Positions 7,010-16,624 of a stretch of 34,387 nt of DNA are shown in pieces. Location: NCBI RefSeq assembly GCF_009017255.1, contig NZ_WBZB01000001.1:1-34387 (forward strand), written 5' to 3'. The first letter of the stretch is position 1, and every line of letters begins with the position of its first letter. The DNA comes from Alkaliphilus serpentinus. Its GTDB lineage: Bacteria > Bacillota > Clostridia > Peptostreptococcales > Natronincolaceae. The notes under the pieces are model-generated. The model made no database searches. It had not been told where the DNA came from and saw only the letters and a list, made by a program, of their open reading frames with translations. The position numbers were made by a program, and so were the translations under genes.

Positions 7010-8986
7010 TTGAGGAAATTTTTCCGGGGAGCCAGTTTCTATATTTTAATCTTTATTGTATTGTTGATAATTGTACAGAGATTTGGCAGCCAACCACAAC
7101 AAACTGTAGATATAGAATTCTCAAGACTATATAAAGAGATAGTAGATGGAAATGTAAAAACCATCCACAGTGTTGACCGTTCACTGGAAGGAACCATGAT
7201 TGAAGGAAGAAATGAAGTGAATTTCAAATCATACCTTCCGACAGTATATAGTGAAGAAAGGTTTACAGATGTTTTAAATACAGCTATAAAGGAAAAGGGA
7301 TTGTTGGTTTCGGGAGAACCGCAACCAGGTACCCCATGGTTTATTGAGCTATTACCATCTATTTTCATGGTTTTAATTTTTGTAGTATTTTGGTTTGTCT
7401 TTATGCAGCAATCTCAGGGTGGAGGCAACCGAGTAATGTCCTTTGGTAAGAGCAGAGCAAAGCTCCATAAGGATGATGAAAGGAAGCGTGTAACCTTTGA
7501 TGATGTTGCAGGCTTAGATGAAGAAAAGGAAGAATTGGCAGAGTTGGTTGACTTCCTTAGAAATCCAAGAAAGTATATCGAATTGGGTGCTAGAATTCCG
7601 AAGGGAATTCTGATGGTGGGCCCTCCAGGAACAGGTAAAACCTATTTAACAAAGGCAGTTGCTGGTGAAGCAGGAGTTCCCTTCTTTAGCATCAGTGGTT
7701 CAGACTTTGTTGAAATGTTCGTTGGTGTTGGTGCATCAAGGGTAAGGGATTTATTCGAACAGGCAAAGAAGAACGCACCCTGTATTATATTCATAGATGA
7801 AATTGATGCTGTAGGTAGAAAAAGAGGTGCAGGCTTAGGTGGGGGCCATGATGAAAGGGAGCAAACCCTTAATCAATTGTTGGTTGAAATGGATGGTTTC
7901 GGTATAAACGAAGGAATCATCATTGTTGCAGCCACCAATAGACCAGATATCCTAGACCCAGCCCTATTAAGACCCGGTCGTTTTGATCGACAGGTTTCGG
8001 TTGGAGTTCCGGATATTAGAGGTAGAGAGGCCATACTACATGTTCATGCAAAGGGCAAGCCCCTTGCTCAAGATGTAGACCTAAAGGTGTTGGCCAGAAG
8101 AACCCCAGGTTTTACCCCTGCGGATATTGAGAATTTAATGAATGAAGCAGCCTTATTAACAGCACGTAAAAATGAAAAGAAAATCAAAATGGCAACTATA
8201 GAAGAGGCTATAACGAAGGTAATAGCTGGTGTTGAAAAGAAGAGTAAGGTCATTAGTGAAAAGGAAAGAAAGCTTACGGCCTTCCATGAGGCTGGTCATG
8301 CCGTTGTTGCTACCCTATTAGAAAATGTTGACCCTGTTCATCAGGTGACAATTATTCCTCGGGGTAGAGCTGGTGGATTCACCATGATTCTCCCTAAAGA
8401 AGATAAGTATTATGCTACAAAATCTGAAATGGTATCTCATATCATTCACCTTCTAGGAGGTAGGGTTGCAGAAAAGCTTGTACTGGATGATATCAGTACA
8501 GGGGCCTCCAACGACCTACAAAGAGTTTCTCAAATAGCAAGGGCTATGGTTACTCAATATGGTATGAGTGAGAAGCTTGGTCCTATGGCTTTAGGAGGAG
8601 AAGAGGAAGTATTTTTAGGAAAAGACTTCACTTCTAGAAGAAATTACTCTGAAGAAGTGGCTGCCGAGATCGATAGAGAAATTAGAGAAATTGTAAATAA
8701 GGCTTATGAGCGTACAGAGGATTTACTCAAAGAGAATATAAATAAGCTTCATACAATTGCAAGGGCGTTATTGAAGATTGAAACCTTAGATGCAGATCAA
8801 TTTGATAAGATCTTTAATGGTAAGCTACAGATACTTGAGGAAGATACCCTTGAGGATATTGAAAAGAGGTATAAAGCCCTTGTAGAAGAAGAAAAAAATC
8901 TTAAGGCTTCTGTTGAAGACTCTGAGAATAAAGAGGCTACAGAAGTTGAAAAGAATCCTACAAAAGATCAAGAAAAAGAAGAATAA
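7010..8986 (+). CDS. ftsH: ATP-dependent membrane zinc metalloprotease FtsH
   Basis: A 658-residue protease that extracts and degrades membrane and regulatory proteins as a hexamer. There is a first membrane helix at about 9-23, an extracytoplasmic domain, and a second helix at about 111-132. The AAA+ module has Walker A GPPGTGKT at 204-211, Walker B IIFIDE at 259-264 and second-region RPGRFDRQ at 321-328. The zinc motif HEAGH is at 426-430. The tail from about 630 is rich in Glu and Lys. The start is TTG 7010 with an AGAGGAGGA site and no competing ATG. It is transcribed from its own promoter and ends in a strong terminator. It marks the edge of the conserved core before the metabolic insert. 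Confidence 0.97.
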   Translation: MRKFFRGASFYILIFIVLLIIVQRFGSQPQQTVDIEFSRLYKEIVDGNVKTIHSVDRSLEGTMIEGRNEVNFKSYLPTVYSEERFTDVLNTAIKEKGLLVSGEPQPGTPWFIELLPSIFMVLIFVVFWFVFMQQSQGGGNRVMSFGKSRAKLHKDDERKRVTFDDVAGLDEEKEELAELVDFLRNPRKYIELGARIPKGILMVGPPGTGKTYLTKAVAGEAGVPFFSISGSDFVEMFVGVGASRVRDLFEQAKKNAPCIIFIDEIDAVGRKRGAGLGGGHDEREQTLNQLLVEMDGFGINEGIIIVAATNRPDILDPALLRPGRFDRQVSVGVPDIRGREAILHVHAKGKPLAQDVDLKVLARRTPGFTPADIENLMNEAALLTARKNEKKIKMATIEEAITKVIAGVEKKSKVISEKERKLTAFHEAGHAVVATLLENVDPVHQVTIIPRGRAGGFTMILPKEDKYYATKSEMVSHIIHLLGGRVAEKLVLDDISTGASNDLQRVSQIARAMVTQYGMSEKLGPMALGGEEEVFLGKDFTSRRNYSEEVAAEIDREIREIVNKAYERTEDLLKENINKLHTIARALLKIETLDADQFDKIFNGKLQILEEDTLEDIEKRYKALVEEEKNLKASVEDSENKEATEVEKNPTKDQEKEE

Positions 8987-8993
8987 AAAAGTT

Positions 8994-9032
8994 AAGGGCT
9001 AGTCTGCTTGGGCAGACTGGCCTTTATTATTG
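8994..9032 (+). terminator. Intrinsic terminator after ftsH
   Basis: A 14-bp stem with two G-T pairs: the left arm 8994-9007 (ending AGTCTGC) and the right arm 9012-9025 (beginning GCAGACT), a TTGG loop, then TTTATTATT. Confidence 0.8.
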
Positions 9033-9140
9033 AGGTAACGAGTTACAATACCCGACAGCAATCTTTCATCATGATGGGAGAGGTTTTTAAGCAACCCCCA
9101 AAAATAAATAGGGAATTATTAAGAAATCCTATGAATCATC

Positions 9141-9169
9141 TTGAAATTTTCCTCATAAAGAAATAAAAT
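9141..9169 (+). promoter_or_regulatory. Sigma-A promoter of the DUF3870 gene
   Basis: -35 TTGAAA (9141-9146), a 17-bp spacer, and -10 TAAAAT (9164-9169). The predicted start point is about 55 bases before the gene. Confidence 0.5.
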
Positions 9170-9234
9170 AGTATTATAGGTAAATTTGTCGTTTAAGTAG
9201 CTAATTTTATAAACTAAAGGAAATGGGTGGTGGA

Positions 9235-9564
9235 ATGGAGCCCTATGAAATATTCATAAGTGGGTATGCAAAGCTACCTACAGGAACAACTGCTGAGGAG
9301 CTCTACAAGGTAATCGCTTTGGGAATCATCGTTGACAAGAATACAGGTATTATTTTAGATGCCGACTGCTCCTTGGTAACAACTGTTGCCAAACTCCATG
9401 TCCACAAGCTTCTGGTGGGTAAAAACATCCTGAACTTCGAAGAAATAGAGAATGAATTTAAAAGTCGGTATTATGGCCCTGCTAAAAAGGCTTTAATATC
9501 AGCCTTTAAAAAATGCCACATTAAGTATAAGCAAATACTAGATAATATTGATGTTGATGATTGA
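9235..9564 (+). CDS. DUF3870-type small conserved protein
   Basis: A 109-residue protein matching the pattern I recall for DUF3870: an opening IFISGYAKLPTGTTAEELY, a middle VDKNTGIILDADCSLVTTVAK, and an end with EFKSRYYGPAKKALISAFKKC. It has no signal peptide, membrane helix or recognised catalytic motif. A conserved-looking aspartate/cysteine pair (DADCSL) is near residue 40. ATG 9235 is preferred because the body of the family begins right there and AAAGGA/GGTGG lies upstream. ATG 9223 would add four residues (MGGG). Proteins of this family tend to lie beside CoA and short-chain acid metabolism genes in Clostridia, and here it precedes the succinate/propionate module. It has a separate promoter and terminator, so a functional link is only suggested. 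Confidence 0.75.
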   Translation: MEPYEIFISGYAKLPTGTTAEELYKVIALGIIVDKNTGIILDADCSLVTTVAKLHVHKLLVGKNILNFEEIENEFKSRYYGPAKKALISAFKKCHIKYKQILDNIDVDD

Positions 9565-9641
9565 TAAAACAAACCCAATTTAACTGGCTTATCTGTAGAG
9601 GTAAATCCCCTTTACTTCCAACAACAGATAAAAATAAAGTT

Positions 9642-9682
9642 AGATATGTCTATTTGCACAAAAAAATAGGTATATCTTTTTT
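9642..9682 (+). terminator. Intrinsic terminator after the DUF3870 gene
   Basis: AGATAT and CTATTT pair with AAATAG and ATATCT (9642-9676, with a small internal loop), followed by T residues to 9682. A weaker inverted repeat (TTATCTGT/ACAGATAA) lies just upstream at about 9587-9630. Confidence 0.65.
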
Positions 9683-9735
9683 ATTGCCCAAAAGATAAAG
9701 TACAGAGGTATAAATAACAGTTGATGGAGGATAAA

Positions 9736-11229
9736 ATGAATAGGAAAATCAGGCTAGAATATTTAAAGAGAAAAATCATGACAGCTGCAGATGCTGCTTC
9801 TTTAATTAAGAATGGAATGACGGTGGCCACCAGCGGGTTTACACCTTCGGGATATCCAAAGGCTGTTCCATTGGCTTTGGCCAAAAGGGCGGAGGAAGGG
9901 GAAGAGATAAAAATAAATCTGATAACTGGAGCTTCTGTTGGAGACGAGCTAGATGGAGCCCTCTCCAGAAGTAATGTAATCGATAAAAGATATCCTTACC
10001 AAACCAATGATAGTTTAAGAAATAGAATTAACGATGGTTTAATCGGTTTTCAAGATTTACACCTAAGCCATGTGCCACAAATGCTGGATTATGGGTTCTT
10101 TGGCAAAATTGATATGGCTATTGTGGAGGCCTTAGCCATCACAGAGGAGGGTGGAATCATTCCTACCACATCTGTGGGTCTTACCCCCCAAGCCATAAAT
10201 AATGCTGAGGGAATTATAATAGAAATCAATACCGCTCAACCAAAGGAATTAGAAGGGATCCATGATATTTACATAACGGAGAAACCGCCAAATCGAAGGC
10301 CCATACCCATACTTCATCCAAAGGATCGAATTGGCACTACATCTATTCCCTGTGATATAAGCAAAATTAAAGCTATCATCTATACCGATATACCTGATAA
10401 TGTAAGACCCCTTGGGGGAATTGATGAAGCTTCTAAAAGAATTTCTGAATACATTATTGATTTCTTTAATTTTGAAGTGAAGCAAGGTAGATTACCAAAG
10501 GAGCTGCTACCTCTGCAATCGGGGGTGGGATCAATTGCCAATGCAGTTTTGGGAGGGTTAGTAGATTCGAAATTTTATAATCTAACCTGCTATACAGAGG
10601 TTATTCAGGATTCTATGTTCGATCTAATTGATGAAGGAAAGGTGCTAATGGCATCTGGAACAGCCTTAACCCCCTCCATAGAAGGCTTTAAAAGGCTATA
10701 TGATCGGATGGATTTTTATAGAAAGCATTGTATTTTAAGACCAATGGAAATAAGTAATCATCCAGAGGTGATAAGGCGCCTAGGGGTAATAGCCATGAAT
10801 ACAGCAATTGAGGCGGATATATACGGACATGTAAATTCCACCATGATAGCCGGAAGTAGAATGATGAATGGAATAGGGGGCTCCGGGGATTTTACTAGAA
10901 ATGGATATTTCTCTATCTTTACCACTCATTCTACTGCCAAGGGTGGTAATATCTCCTCGATTGTTCCGAAGGTAGCCCATGTGGATCATACCGAGCATGA
11001 TGTTTCCGTAATCGTAACGGAACAAGGCTTAGCAGATTTAAGGGGTACTTCCCCAAGGGAAAGGGCCAGAAAAATTATCAGGAATTGTGCCCATCCCCAA
11101 TACAGAGATTTGCTATATGATTATCTTGAAAGGGCAGAAAAGGGCTTCTATAGGCATCAGCCTCAAATAATTCACGAAGCGTTATCTTGGCACACAAGGT
11201 ATTTAAATACCGGTAGTATGAAAAAATAA
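9736..11229 (+). CDS. scpC: Succinate:propionyl-CoA CoA-transferase (acetyl-CoA hydrolase/transferase family)
   Basis: A 497-residue class I CoA-transferase of the YgfH/ScpC/Cat1 group. It moves CoA between short acyl groups through a glutamyl-CoA intermediate. The catalytic Glu is E288 in CYTEVIQDSM, the CoA-site loop QSGVGSIANAV is about 262-272, and the C-terminal GIGGSGDFTRNGYFSIF and VTEQGLADLRG blocks are diagnostic of this family. The start ATG 9736 follows GGAGG at 9726-9730, and the TTG at 9721 lies before that site. It stands ahead of the mutase and decarboxylase genes, so exchange of CoA between propionyl-CoA and succinate is the likely reaction, which would close the pathway. Acetate or 4-hydroxybutyrate cannot be excluded as acceptors from sequence alone. 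Confidence 0.88.
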   Translation: MNRKIRLEYLKRKIMTAADAASLIKNGMTVATSGFTPSGYPKAVPLALAKRAEEGEEIKINLITGASVGDELDGALSRSNVIDKRYPYQTNDSLRNRINDGLIGFQDLHLSHVPQMLDYGFFGKIDMAIVEALAITEEGGIIPTTSVGLTPQAINNAEGIIIEINTAQPKELEGIHDIYITEKPPNRRPIPILHPKDRIGTTSIPCDISKIKAIIYTDIPDNVRPLGGIDEASKRISEYIIDFFNFEVKQGRLPKELLPLQSGVGSIANAVLGGLVDSKFYNLTCYTEVIQDSMFDLIDEGKVLMASGTALTPSIEGFKRLYDRMDFYRKHCILRPMEISNHPEVIRRLGVIAMNTAIEADIYGHVNSTMIAGSRMMNGIGGSGDFTRNGYFSIFTTHSTAKGGNISSIVPKVAHVDHTEHDVSVIVTEQGLADLRGTSPRERARKIIRNCAHPQYRDLLYDYLERAEKGFYRHQPQIIHEALSWHTRYLNTGSMKK

Positions 11230-11539
11230 AGTAATAAAAAGTGAGGGGAGTTTTTATAACCATTTCATAGGATTTTAAAGCCATTAATTCAATAATAAAG
11301 GTTGCAGAATTCAATAAAAAGCTGTAGAATACAAGGGGGGATGCAATATAAATTTCAACGAATGCAAGTTGTGAAATAAAAGTTGCAATAACGATGACAT
11401 TGTGATCTCCTTTAATAGAATAATGAAGAAATCAATAGGCATAATAGGTGGAAAAGAGACTAAAGTAAATATTAACCATTTATAAAAATTGAAGGATTGT
11501 TTTAAGAACTTGAAAATGAAATTAAGAGGAGGATGTTGA
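11230..11539 (+). other. 310-base intergenic region and 5' leader of the mutase operon
   Basis: It has no convincing gene. It holds the promoter at 11302-11330 and then about 200 bases of leader with imperfect GTTGCA-type repeats (around 11301, 11391). ATG 11341 opens a 12-codon frame, but its G-run directly abuts the ATG, so translation is doubtful. No cobalamin-riboswitch sequence could be recognised, although the downstream enzyme needs B12. Confidence 0.5.
11302..11330 (+). promoter_or_regulatory. Sigma-A promoter of the methylmalonyl-CoA operon
   Basis: -35 TTGCAG (11302-11307), exactly 17 bp, and -10 TAGAAT (11325-11330). The predicted start near 11337 gives a leader of about 200 bases before the mutase gene. 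Confidence 0.5.
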
Positions 11540-13216
11540 ATGTTTGACAAGGAAAAGCTAGAGGGCATTAAGGAAACTAAGGCAGAATATCAGAAAAAAG
11601 TTGCCAAGAGCCTTGAAAAGTTTCCTGAAAGAAAGAAGCAATTTGTTACAGGCTCTAATCAAGAGGTAGAACGCTTGTATACCCCCGATGATATTGCTGA
11701 TTTAGATTATGAAAAGGACTTAGGCTTCCCAGGGGAATATCCATTTACCAGAGGTGTTCAACCTACCATGTATAGGGGAAGATTCTGGACAATGCGACAA
11801 TATGCAGGTTTTGCAACTGCTGAGGAATCCAATAAGCGTTATAAGTATCTTCTTGAGCAAGGACAAACGGGATTGTCTGTCGCCTTTGATTTACCTACTC
11901 AAATTGGTTATGATTCAGATCATTCCCTTTCAGAGGGTGAAGTGGGTAAGGTTGGAGTAGCAATAGACTCCCTTAAGGATATGGAAATCTTATTTGACGG
12001 GATACCTCTAGATAAGGTTAGTACCTCAATGACCATCAATGCGCCTGCTTCGGTATTATTAGCTATGTATATAGCCGTTGCTGAAAAGCAAGGAGTGAGC
12101 TCTGACCAGCTAAGGGGAACCATTCAAAATGATATCTTGAAGGAATACATAGCAAGGGGAACCTATATTTTCCCAACTGCACCCTCCATGAGGTTGATAA
12201 CAGATATATTTGAATATTGTTCAAAGGACGTTCCAAACTGGAATACAATCAGTATTTCAGGCTATCACATTCGTGAAGCTGGATCTTCGGCAGTTCAAGA
12301 GGTTGCTTTTACACTAGCCAACGGAATCGCTTATGTGGAAGCAGCAATTAAAGCTGGCCTAGATGTTGATACCTTTGCACCGAGGTTGTCCTTCTTCTTT
12401 AATGCTCATAATGATTTATTAGAAGAGGTTGCTAAATTTAGAGCAGCTAGAAGACTATGGGCAAAGATTATGAAGGAAAGATTTAATGCAAAGAGTCCAA
12501 AGTCTATGCAATTAAAATTCCATACACAAACAGGAGGCTCAACCTTAACAGCTCAGCAGCCTGACAACAATATTGTAAGGGTGGCCATCCAGACCTTGGC
12601 TGCGGTTTTAGGTGGAACTCAATCCCTACACACCAATTCAAAGGATGAGGCCTTGGCATTGCCAACGGAGGATTCAGTAAGGGTGGCTTTACGAACTCAG
12701 CAAATCGTTGCATACGAAAGTGGCGTAGCAGAAACTGTAGATCCATTGGCTGGTTCCTACTATGTAGAAAGCCTAACCACCTCAATTGAGGATGCTGCTA
12801 TGGACTATATTCAGAAAATTGATGCCTTAGGTGGAGCTGCAGCAGCTATTGAGAAGGGCTTTATACAAAAGGAAATCATGGATAGCTCCTATGAATATCA
12901 AAAACAAGTAGAGAGTAATGAACGTATAGTTGTGGGAATGAATAAATTCCAAATTAAAGAAGAATCACCAAAGGGTCTATTAAGGGTAGATCCAGCAGTT
13001 GGTGAACTACAAAAGGAAAAGATTCAAAGGCTAAAGGCTGAAAGAGACAATAAGGCAGTAGAAGTTAAGCTGGATAACTTGAAGAAAGCTGCCCAAGGGG
13101 AAGAAAACCTTATGCCTTTAATCTTAGATGCAGTTAGATCCTATGCAACCTTAGGAGAAATTTGCGGAGTGTTAAGGGAAGTCTTCGGTGAATATCAGCA
13201 AAGTGTAATTTTATAA
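11540..13216 (+). CDS. mcmA1: Methylmalonyl-CoA mutase, large (catalytic) subunit
   Basis: A 558-residue TIM-barrel subunit that interconverts succinyl-CoA and (R)-methylmalonyl-CoA by B12 radical chemistry. The B12 domain is a separate protein encoded next, the split form common in Archaea and Firmicutes. Substrate-site residues favour methylmalonyl- over isobutyryl-CoA: Tyr88 in RQYAGF and Arg206 ten residues after Gln196 ([11 protein letters not shown]) correspond to Y89 and R207 of the Propionibacterium enzyme. The catalytic His is H243 in GYHIREAG. The N-terminal ~45 residues are charged and helical. The start ATG 11540 follows AGAGGAGG. Leader gene of a tight operon: the next gene starts 29 bp on. 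Confidence 0.96.
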   Translation: MFDKEKLEGIKETKAEYQKKVAKSLEKFPERKKQFVTGSNQEVERLYTPDDIADLDYEKDLGFPGEYPFTRGVQPTMYRGRFWTMRQYAGFATAEESNKRYKYLLEQGQTGLSVAFDLPTQIGYDSDHSLSEGEVGKVGVAIDSLKDMEILFDGIPLDKVSTSMTINAPASVLLAMYIAVAEKQGVSSDQLRGTIQNDILKEYIARGTYIFPTAPSMRLITDIFEYCSKDVPNWNTISISGYHIREAGSSAVQEVAFTLANGIAYVEAAIKAGLDVDTFAPRLSFFFNAHNDLLEEVAKFRAARRLWAKIMKERFNAKSPKSMQLKFHTQTGGSTLTAQQPDNNIVRVAIQTLAAVLGGTQSLHTNSKDEALALPTEDSVRVALRTQQIVAYESGVAETVDPLAGSYYVESLTTSIEDAAMDYIQKIDALGGAAAAIEKGFIQKEIMDSSYEYQKQVESNERIVVGMNKFQIKEESPKGLLRVDPAVGELQKEKIQRLKAERDNKAVEVKLDNLKKAAQGEENLMPLILDAVRSYATLGEICGVLREVFGEYQQSVIL

Positions 13217-13245
13217 TAGATAGAAAAATCGAGGGAGGATAAATT

Positions 13246-13650
13246 ATGGCTAGACCAATTCGTGTTTTAGTAGCAAAGCCGGGTCTTGATGGACATGACC
13301 GTGGTGCTAAGGTAATAGCAAGAGCTTTAAGGGATGCTGGAATGGAGGTTATCTATACTGGTTTGCGTCAAACCCCAGAGCAAATCGTGCAGGCAGCTAT
13401 CCAGGAGGATGTACATGTTGTGGCTCTCAGTATTCTATCAGGTGCCCATAATCACCTATTACCCAAGGTGGTGGAGCTCTTAAAGGCTGAAAATGTATAT
13501 GAGGATATCCTTGTACTAGGTGGTGGAGTAATTCCAGATGAAGATATTCCTTTCTTAAAGGAAAAGGGTCTTGCAGAAATCTTTACTCCGGGTACACCTA
13601 CTCAGGTTACCATTGATTTTATCAAGAATAATTTAAGAAGAGAATTATAA
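13246..13650 (+). CDS. mcmA2: Methylmalonyl-CoA mutase, B12-binding subunit
   Basis: A 134-residue cobalamin-binding domain. The DxHxxG signature is D15-G-H17-D-R-G20, where H17 coordinates cobalt. [12 protein letters not shown] (about 64-75) and [14 protein letters not shown] (about 88-101) are the further contacts of the Rossmann-like B12 fold. The length is that of a stand-alone domain, with no N-terminal helical cap. It must assemble with the large subunit encoded just upstream to give active mutase. GAGGGAGG precedes ATG 13246. The meaB gene follows after 29 bp. Assignment is secure because of the motif and the neighbour. Confidence 0.96.
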   Translation: MARPIRVLVAKPGLDGHDRGAKVIARALRDAGMEVIYTGLRQTPEQIVQAAIQEDVHVVALSILSGAHNHLLPKVVELLKAENVYEDILVLGGGVIPDEDIPFLKEKGLAEIFTPGTPTQVTIDFIKNNLRREL

Positions 13651-13679
13651 TAACTACTTATATAACAGGTGGTGGGACA

Positions 13680-14624
13680 ATGGATTTAGCTGAAGGGCTG
13701 TTGAAAAAGGATAAGCGGGCGGCTGCCAGGTTAATATCAATGGTGGAAAATAATAACCAAGAGGCTATTGAAATCCTGTCTAAGCTATACCAGCATACCG
13801 GCAAGGCTAGGGTAATAGGCATTACAGGACCACCAGGGGCAGGCAAAAGCACCCTCACCGATAAGCTCACAAAGGCTCTACGGAGGCAGAACAAAACTGT
13901 GGCTATTATTGCTGTAGATCCAACCAGTCCTTTTACCGGAGGCTCCATTTTAGGGGATCGGGTCAGGATGTCGGATTTATATACCGATACCGGGGTTTTC
14001 ATTAGAAGTATGGGAACAAGGGGACATCTAGGAGGATTATCAAAGGCCACCCTAGGAGCAGTGAAGGTTTTAGATATATATGGCTTCGATTATATATTTA
14101 TCGAGACGGTAGGTGTAGGTCAGTCGGAAATTGATATTGTAAAGGCCTCAGATTCAGTTCTTATGGTGATGGTTCCTGGCTTAGGGGATGATATACAAGC
14201 CATAAAGGCTGGAATTATGGAAATCGGTGATGTTTTTGTGATTAACAAAGCTGACCGTGAGGGTGCTGATCGTACGAAGGTTGAAATAGAAATGATGCTG
14301 GATTTCAACCACAGAGATTGGAGACCTCCGGTGTTGAAGGCTGTTGCGTTAAATAATGATGGCATCGACGAAGTAATAGAAAAGCTTTATGAACATTATA
14401 GCTATCTTGAGGAATCGGGAAAGCTCCTGGAGAAAAGAAGAAACAATAGTGAGATGGAGATTCTGGAACTAACTCATCGTAGCTTAATGGATGAATTACT
14501 CAATGAGGGTAACAAAAATGAAGTTCGTAATTTGGTGGAGGAGGTGGTCCATAGACGACTGGACCCCTATACCGCCAGTAATCAATTGATACGTAAAATG
14601 TTAGATACTAGGAGGATAGATTAA
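13680..14624 (+). CDS. meaB: MeaB/ArgK GTPase, mutase chaperone
   Basis: A 314-residue G3E-family GTPase that protects methylmalonyl-CoA mutase and gates loading of intact adenosylcobalamin. Walker A GPPGAGKS is at 50-57. Later nucleotide motifs include ETVGVGQSE near 141-149 and the base-specificity motif NKAD near 191-194. A C-terminal helical arm (about residues 230-314) is used for dimerisation in this family. The ATG at 13680 follows GGTGGTGGGA. The stop codon is directly followed by the epimerase ATG, implying translational coupling. The old name ArgK (arginine transport kinase) does not apply in this setting. Confidence 0.96.
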   Translation: MDLAEGLLKKDKRAAARLISMVENNNQEAIEILSKLYQHTGKARVIGITGPPGAGKSTLTDKLTKALRRQNKTVAIIAVDPTSPFTGGSILGDRVRMSDLYTDTGVFIRSMGTRGHLGGLSKATLGAVKVLDIYGFDYIFIETVGVGQSEIDIVKASDSVLMVMVPGLGDDIQAIKAGIMEIGDVFVINKADREGADRTKVEIEMMLDFNHRDWRPPVLKAVALNNDGIDEVIEKLYEHYSYLEESGKLLEKRRNNSEMEILELTHRSLMDELLNEGNKNEVRNLVEEVVHRRLDPYTASNQLIRKMLDTRRID

Positions 14625-15032
14625 ATGAATGTAAAAAAGCTGGATCACATTGGAATTGCAGTGAAAAACCTAGATGAAGCTTTAAAGCTCTACCAAGATA
14701 TTCTAGGCTTAGAATGTGCAGGTACTGAGGTTGTAGAGGAGCAAAAGGTTAGAGTGGCCTTTCTACCTATAGGAGATACAGAGGTGGAACTTCTTGAATC
14801 TACAGATGAAGAGGGGCCAATTGCCAAATTCATCGAGAAAAAGGGTGAAGGTATACAGCATTTAGCCTTCAGAGTGGACAACATTGAAGAGGCAATAGAA
14901 GAGATGAAGGAAAAGGGTGTTAGAATGATCGATGAAAAGCCCCGCTATGGAGCAGGTGGAGCAAGAATCGCCTTCTGTCATCCCAAGAGCACCAATGGAA
15001 TACTTGTTGAGTTAAGTGAGAGGGAAGATTAA
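14625..15032 (+). CDS. mce: Methylmalonyl-CoA epimerase
   Basis: A 135-residue VOC-fold enzyme that interconverts the (R) and (S) forms of methylmalonyl-CoA, linking mutase (R form) to decarboxylase (S form). The metal ligands His8 (KKLDHIGIAV), His79 (EGIQHLAF) and Glu129 (GILVELSE) are in place. The GAGGARIAFCHPKSTNGI stretch is characteristic of epimerases rather than other VOC proteins. It begins on the base after the meaB stop, with GGAGGAT inside the end of meaB as its ribosome site, so it is very likely translationally coupled. The length is typical for the family. Confidence 0.95.
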   Translation: MNVKKLDHIGIAVKNLDEALKLYQDILGLECAGTEVVEEQKVRVAFLPIGDTEVELLESTDEEGPIAKFIEKKGEGIQHLAFRVDNIEEAIEEMKEKGVRMIDEKPRYGAGGARIAFCHPKSTNGILVELSERED

Positions 15033-15059
15033 GGATTTTATTCATTAGGAGGGTTAAGA

Positions 15060-16601
15060 ATGAACAAGCTAGAAGAGCTTCGACAGCGAAAAGCTACGAT
15101 TCAAATGGGTGGCGGTGAAAAAAGAATTGCTTCCCAACATGAAAAGGGAAAGTTAACTGCTAGAGAAAGGGTTAATCTGCTATTTGACGAAGGAACCTTT
15201 GTTGAAATGGATGCCTTTATCAAGCATAGATGTGTGAACTTTGGTATGGAAAAGGTAGATGCTCCAGGTGAAGGGGTTGTTACTGGATACGGCCAAGTAG
15301 ATGGAAGATTGGTTTATGTTTATGCTCAAGATTTTACAGTTGTAGGTGGATCTTTAGGAGAAATGCATGCCAAGAAAATTTGCAAGGTACAGGACATGGC
15401 TCTAAAAATGGGAGCCCCAGTTGTTGCCTTAAATGATTCAGGTGGAGCTAGAATCCAAGAGGGTGTAGATGCTCTATCAGGCTATGGACATATTTTCTAT
15501 AGAAATACCATTTCATCTGGTGTGATTCCACAGATTTCTGCCATCATGGGACCTTGTGCAGGTGGTGCTGTGTATTCACCAGCTTTAACAGATTTTATCT
15601 TCATGGTGGATAAGACTAGCCAAATGTTTATAACAGGTCCTCAGGTTATAAAAACTGTAACTGGAGAAGAGGTTAGTGCAGAAGCCCTAGGTGGAGCCAT
15701 GACCCATAACAAAACCAGTGGAGTAGCCCACTTTATATCACAGAATGATGAAGCTTGCATAGCGGAAATAAGACAATTACTAAGCTTCCTGCCATCTAAT
15801 AATATGGAAACTCCTCCGGTTTTTGATGTGGAAGATGATATCAATAAAATCATTCCAGAGCTAGATGAAATTGTACCTGAAAATCCCAATAAGCCTTATG
15901 ATATGAAAAAGGTAATAGAGCTTTTAGCGGATAATGGTGATTTCTTTGAGGTACAGCCCTACTATGCTCAGAATATGATTACCGGCTTTGTAAGGATCAA
16001 TGGAGGTTCGGTTGGAATTATTGCAAATCAACCAAAGGTACTGGCTGGATGCCTAGATATTAACGCATCAGATAAGGCAGGTAGATTCATAAGAACCTGT
16101 GACTGCTTTAATATTCCAGTACTGAACCTAGTGGATGTGCCCGGATTCCTGCCTGGAACCAGCCAAGAATACGGCGGAATTATCAGACATGGTGCTAAAA
16201 TGCTTTATGCCTATAGTGAAGCTACTGTTCCTAAAATTACTCTAATCGTAAGAAAGGCCTACGGTGGAGCCTACATAGGAATGTGTAATAAGGAGCTAGG
16301 AGCCGATGTGGTATTGGCATGGCCATCAGCAGAAATAGCTGTTATGGGACCAGAAGGAGCAGCCAATATTATATTCAAAAACGAAATCGGCAAATCTGAA
16401 GATCCTCAAGGAACTAGGACAGAGAAAATAGAAGAATATAAGTCTGAGTTTGCAACTCCCTATAAGGCAGCTGAAAGGGGATTTGTTGACGATGTAATAG
16501 AGCCCAGTGTAACAAGGCCAAGGTTGGTAGATGCTTTAAACATGCTACAAAGCAAGAGGGAAACCAGACCGCCTAAAAAGCATGGAAACCTGCCTGTGTA
16601 G
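15060..16601 (+). CDS. mmdA: Methylmalonyl-CoA decarboxylase alpha subunit (carboxyltransferase)
   Basis: A 513-residue cytoplasmic subunit that moves the carboxyl group of (S)-methylmalonyl-CoA onto biotin on the carrier subunit. It has two crotonase-type halves. The first has NDSGGARIQEGVDALSGYG and GPCAGGAVYSPAL (oxyanion-hole region, about 120-175). The second has VDVPGFLPGTSQEYGGIIRHG and RKAYGGAYIGM. It lacks the biotin-carboxylase partner a true propionyl-CoA carboxylase would need, and the following membrane and biotin genes point to the Na+-pumping decarboxylase. The start ATG 15060 has AGGAGGG. It is nearly the same as PCC beta chains, so sequence alone cannot fix direction. Confidence 0.94.
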   Translation: MNKLEELRQRKATIQMGGGEKRIASQHEKGKLTARERVNLLFDEGTFVEMDAFIKHRCVNFGMEKVDAPGEGVVTGYGQVDGRLVYVYAQDFTVVGGSLGEMHAKKICKVQDMALKMGAPVVALNDSGGARIQEGVDALSGYGHIFYRNTISSGVIPQISAIMGPCAGGAVYSPALTDFIFMVDKTSQMFITGPQVIKTVTGEEVSAEALGGAMTHNKTSGVAHFISQNDEACIAEIRQLLSFLPSNNMETPPVFDVEDDINKIIPELDEIVPENPNKPYDMKKVIELLADNGDFFEVQPYYAQNMITGFVRINGGSVGIIANQPKVLAGCLDINASDKAGRFIRTCDCFNIPVLNLVDVPGFLPGTSQEYGGIIRHGAKMLYAYSEATVPKITLIVRKAYGGAYIGMCNKELGADVVLAWPSAEIAVMGPEGAANIIFKNEIGKSEDPQGTRTEKIEEYKSEFATPYKAAERGFVDDVIEPSVTRPRLVDALNMLQSKRETRPPKKHGNLPV

Positions 16602-16624
16602 GCAATTAAAGAGGTGATTAATTA

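Noticed and set aside
11230-11539. Cobalamin riboswitch ahead of the B12-dependent mutase
   Set aside because: The conserved B12-box and core sequences could not be recognised, so only an unexplained leader is reported.
13658-14050. A 130-codon minus-strand frame overlapping meaB
   Set aside because: It is antisense to a well-supported GTPase gene and low in any family pattern.
15060-16601. Propionyl-CoA carboxylase beta subunit
   Set aside because: No biotin carboxylase gene is present, and the delta, biotin-carrier and Na+-pump beta genes follow directly, which fits the decarboxylase better.
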